64,000 bases of DNA from assembly GCF_900104705.1 (NCBI RefSeq), contig NZ_LT629734.1:1612001-1676000 (forward strand), read 5' to 3'. Position 1 is the stretch's first letter. The number at the start of each line of letters is the position of its first letter. Under the pieces are notes generated by a model that worked only from the letters and a program-made list of their open reading frames with translations, ran no database searches and was not told where the DNA came from. Shown here piece after piece: positions 63,496-64,000 of this stretch. The DNA comes from Agrococcus carbonis (GTDB lineage: Bacteria > Actinomycetota > Actinomycetes > Actinomycetales > Microbacteriaceae). A program made the translations under genes and the position numbers.

Positions 63496-64000
63496 CGCAG
63501 GATCCTCGTTCCGTAGTCGACGGGCTGGCTGAGCGCCGGGGCGACGCGCAGGCGCTCGCGGGTGTCCGCGCCGAGCCGCTCGACATAGGCCGCGTGGTCG
63601 GGCAGCGCGTGCACCCATTCGTCGAGCCACGCAGCGAGGCGCTCGCGATCGGCGCTGATCGCCGACCACGCGCGGTAGAACTCGTTGTCGCGGTCGTAGT
63701 AGCCCTGGGCGAACGAGGGGTGCGCGCCCATGGGCACTTGCACCACGGCGCTCACGGCGTGCGCGGGGATGATCGTGCGGTTCGGGTCCGAGCGGACGAC
63801 GTCGTCGTCGACGATCTCCTCGACCGTCACGATGGCGTGCTCCGCGGCGAAGACCGCCTCGGCCTGCACGCCCGTGAGGCCCCACATCTGCACGTTCCCC
63901 GAGCGATCGGCGCGTTGCGCGTGGACGATCGTGACGTCGGGGTTGATGGGCGGCACGACGTAGATCTCCTGCGAGCTGCCGTCGGGCAGCGGATACGGGG
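63492..64000 (-). CDS. CoA-transferase alpha subunit (5' part missing)
   Basis: About 170 residues visible; the frame is open to the window edge, so the start lies beyond 64000. NPDVTIVHAQRADRSGNVQMWG and AEHAIVTVEEIVDDD are diagnostic of the alpha subunit of glutaconate/IpdA-type CoA-transferases. PAHAVSAVVQVPMGAHPSFAQGYY is also diagnostic. Together with the beta subunit it would activate a free carboxylate with CoA from a donor such as acetyl- or succinyl-CoA, the entry step of the pathway. Confidence 0.9.
   Translation of the reverse strand, partial: PYPLPDGSSQEIYVVPPINPDVTIVHAQRADRSGNVQMWGLTGVQAEAVFAAEHAIVTVEEIVDDDVVRSDPNRTIIPAHAVSAVVQVPMGAHPSFAQGYYDRDNEFYRAWSAISADRERLAAWLDEWVHALPDHAAYVERLGADTRERLRVAPALSQPVDYGTRILR

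Overview
The window is a 64-kb chromosomal segment from a very GC-rich (about 72% G+C by eye) actinobacterium. It is most like a Microbacteriaceae member; Agrococcus or a relative would fit. The grounds are the codon use, F420-dependent glucose-6-phosphate dehydrogenase, the CopD-CtaG fusion, cysteine-free bL28/bL33/uS14, and the TCGATACG...CTCGACC style intergenic repeats. No prophage, integrase, transposase, CRISPR array, tRNA or rRNA gene was recognised. Most genes look like core or lightly variable chromosome. The last ~10 kb is an accessory catabolic cluster.

Layout. 1-2.1 kb: end of a 2-oxoacid dehydrogenase operon (E1 beta, E2). 2.3-3.2 kb: nadE. 3.25-7.3 kb: a zinc-uptake operon (znuA-znuC-znuB-znuB2-zur) behind a textbook Zur box, with every junction a 4-base overlap. 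8.8-9.5 kb: zinc-independent ribosomal proteins bL28-bL33-uS14. 9.7-12.3 kb: a GH13 glucosidase/trehalose synthase-like enzyme overlapped with a TIGR03885-type LLM flavoprotein. 12.4-18.9 kb: YczE-like membrane protein, HU, CopD-CtaG, histidine phosphatase, GNAT, trhO, thioesterase. 19-26 kb: a PYROXD2-like FAD oxidoreductase, a 1448-residue PutA whose aldehyde dehydrogenase half has lost its catalytic residues, and fgd. 26.4-30.4 kb: a MoxR/DUF58/DUF4129 operon. 30.6 kb: a tiny secreted peptide gene. 30.8-33.2 kb: a LolD/FtsX-type ABC transporter. 33.4-41.4 kb: single genes (CPBP-like, VOC, nucleoside hydrolase, two GNATs, PatB-type C-S lyase, carbonic anhydrase, MazG-like, FAD monooxygenase, a candidate structured RNA, NUDIX). 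41.5-44.1 kb: Lrp/AsnC regulator divergent from ddaH-rocD (arginine derivatives to glutamate semialdehyde). 44.2-54.3 kb: VOC, START-like, DUF2993-like, metallophosphoesterase, Stealth phosphotransferase, ribokinase, SDR, a MerR/thioredoxin-reductase-like divergon, L-lactate/2-hydroxyacid oxidase, apt. 54.5-64 kb: thiolase, RarD, enolase-superfamily enzyme, orphan TRAP binding protein, 3-hydroxyisobutyrate-dehydrogenase-like, MaoC, acyl-CoA dehydrogenase, Zn-alcohol dehydrogenase and a CoA-transferase pair running off the end. That set would make a complete uptake, activation and beta-oxidation-like route for an unknown organic acid.

Two genome-wide habits stand out. First, about twenty genes have a TAnnnT-like -10 hexamer ending exactly 6-7 bases before ATG/GTG, which predicts leaderless transcripts and fixes many start codons. 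Second, gene 3' ends and convergent gaps carry tandem or palindromic repeats (periods 15, 20, 22, 28, 32, 38 and 42 bases), and one family has been captured in frame as a peptide repeat in an ABC ATPase. The hexamer GGATGC/GCATCC is also conspicuously frequent.

Functional themes are zinc homeostasis, amino-acid catabolism (proline; arginine to glutamate semialdehyde), F420 redox chemistry and the 3'-terminal catabolic island.
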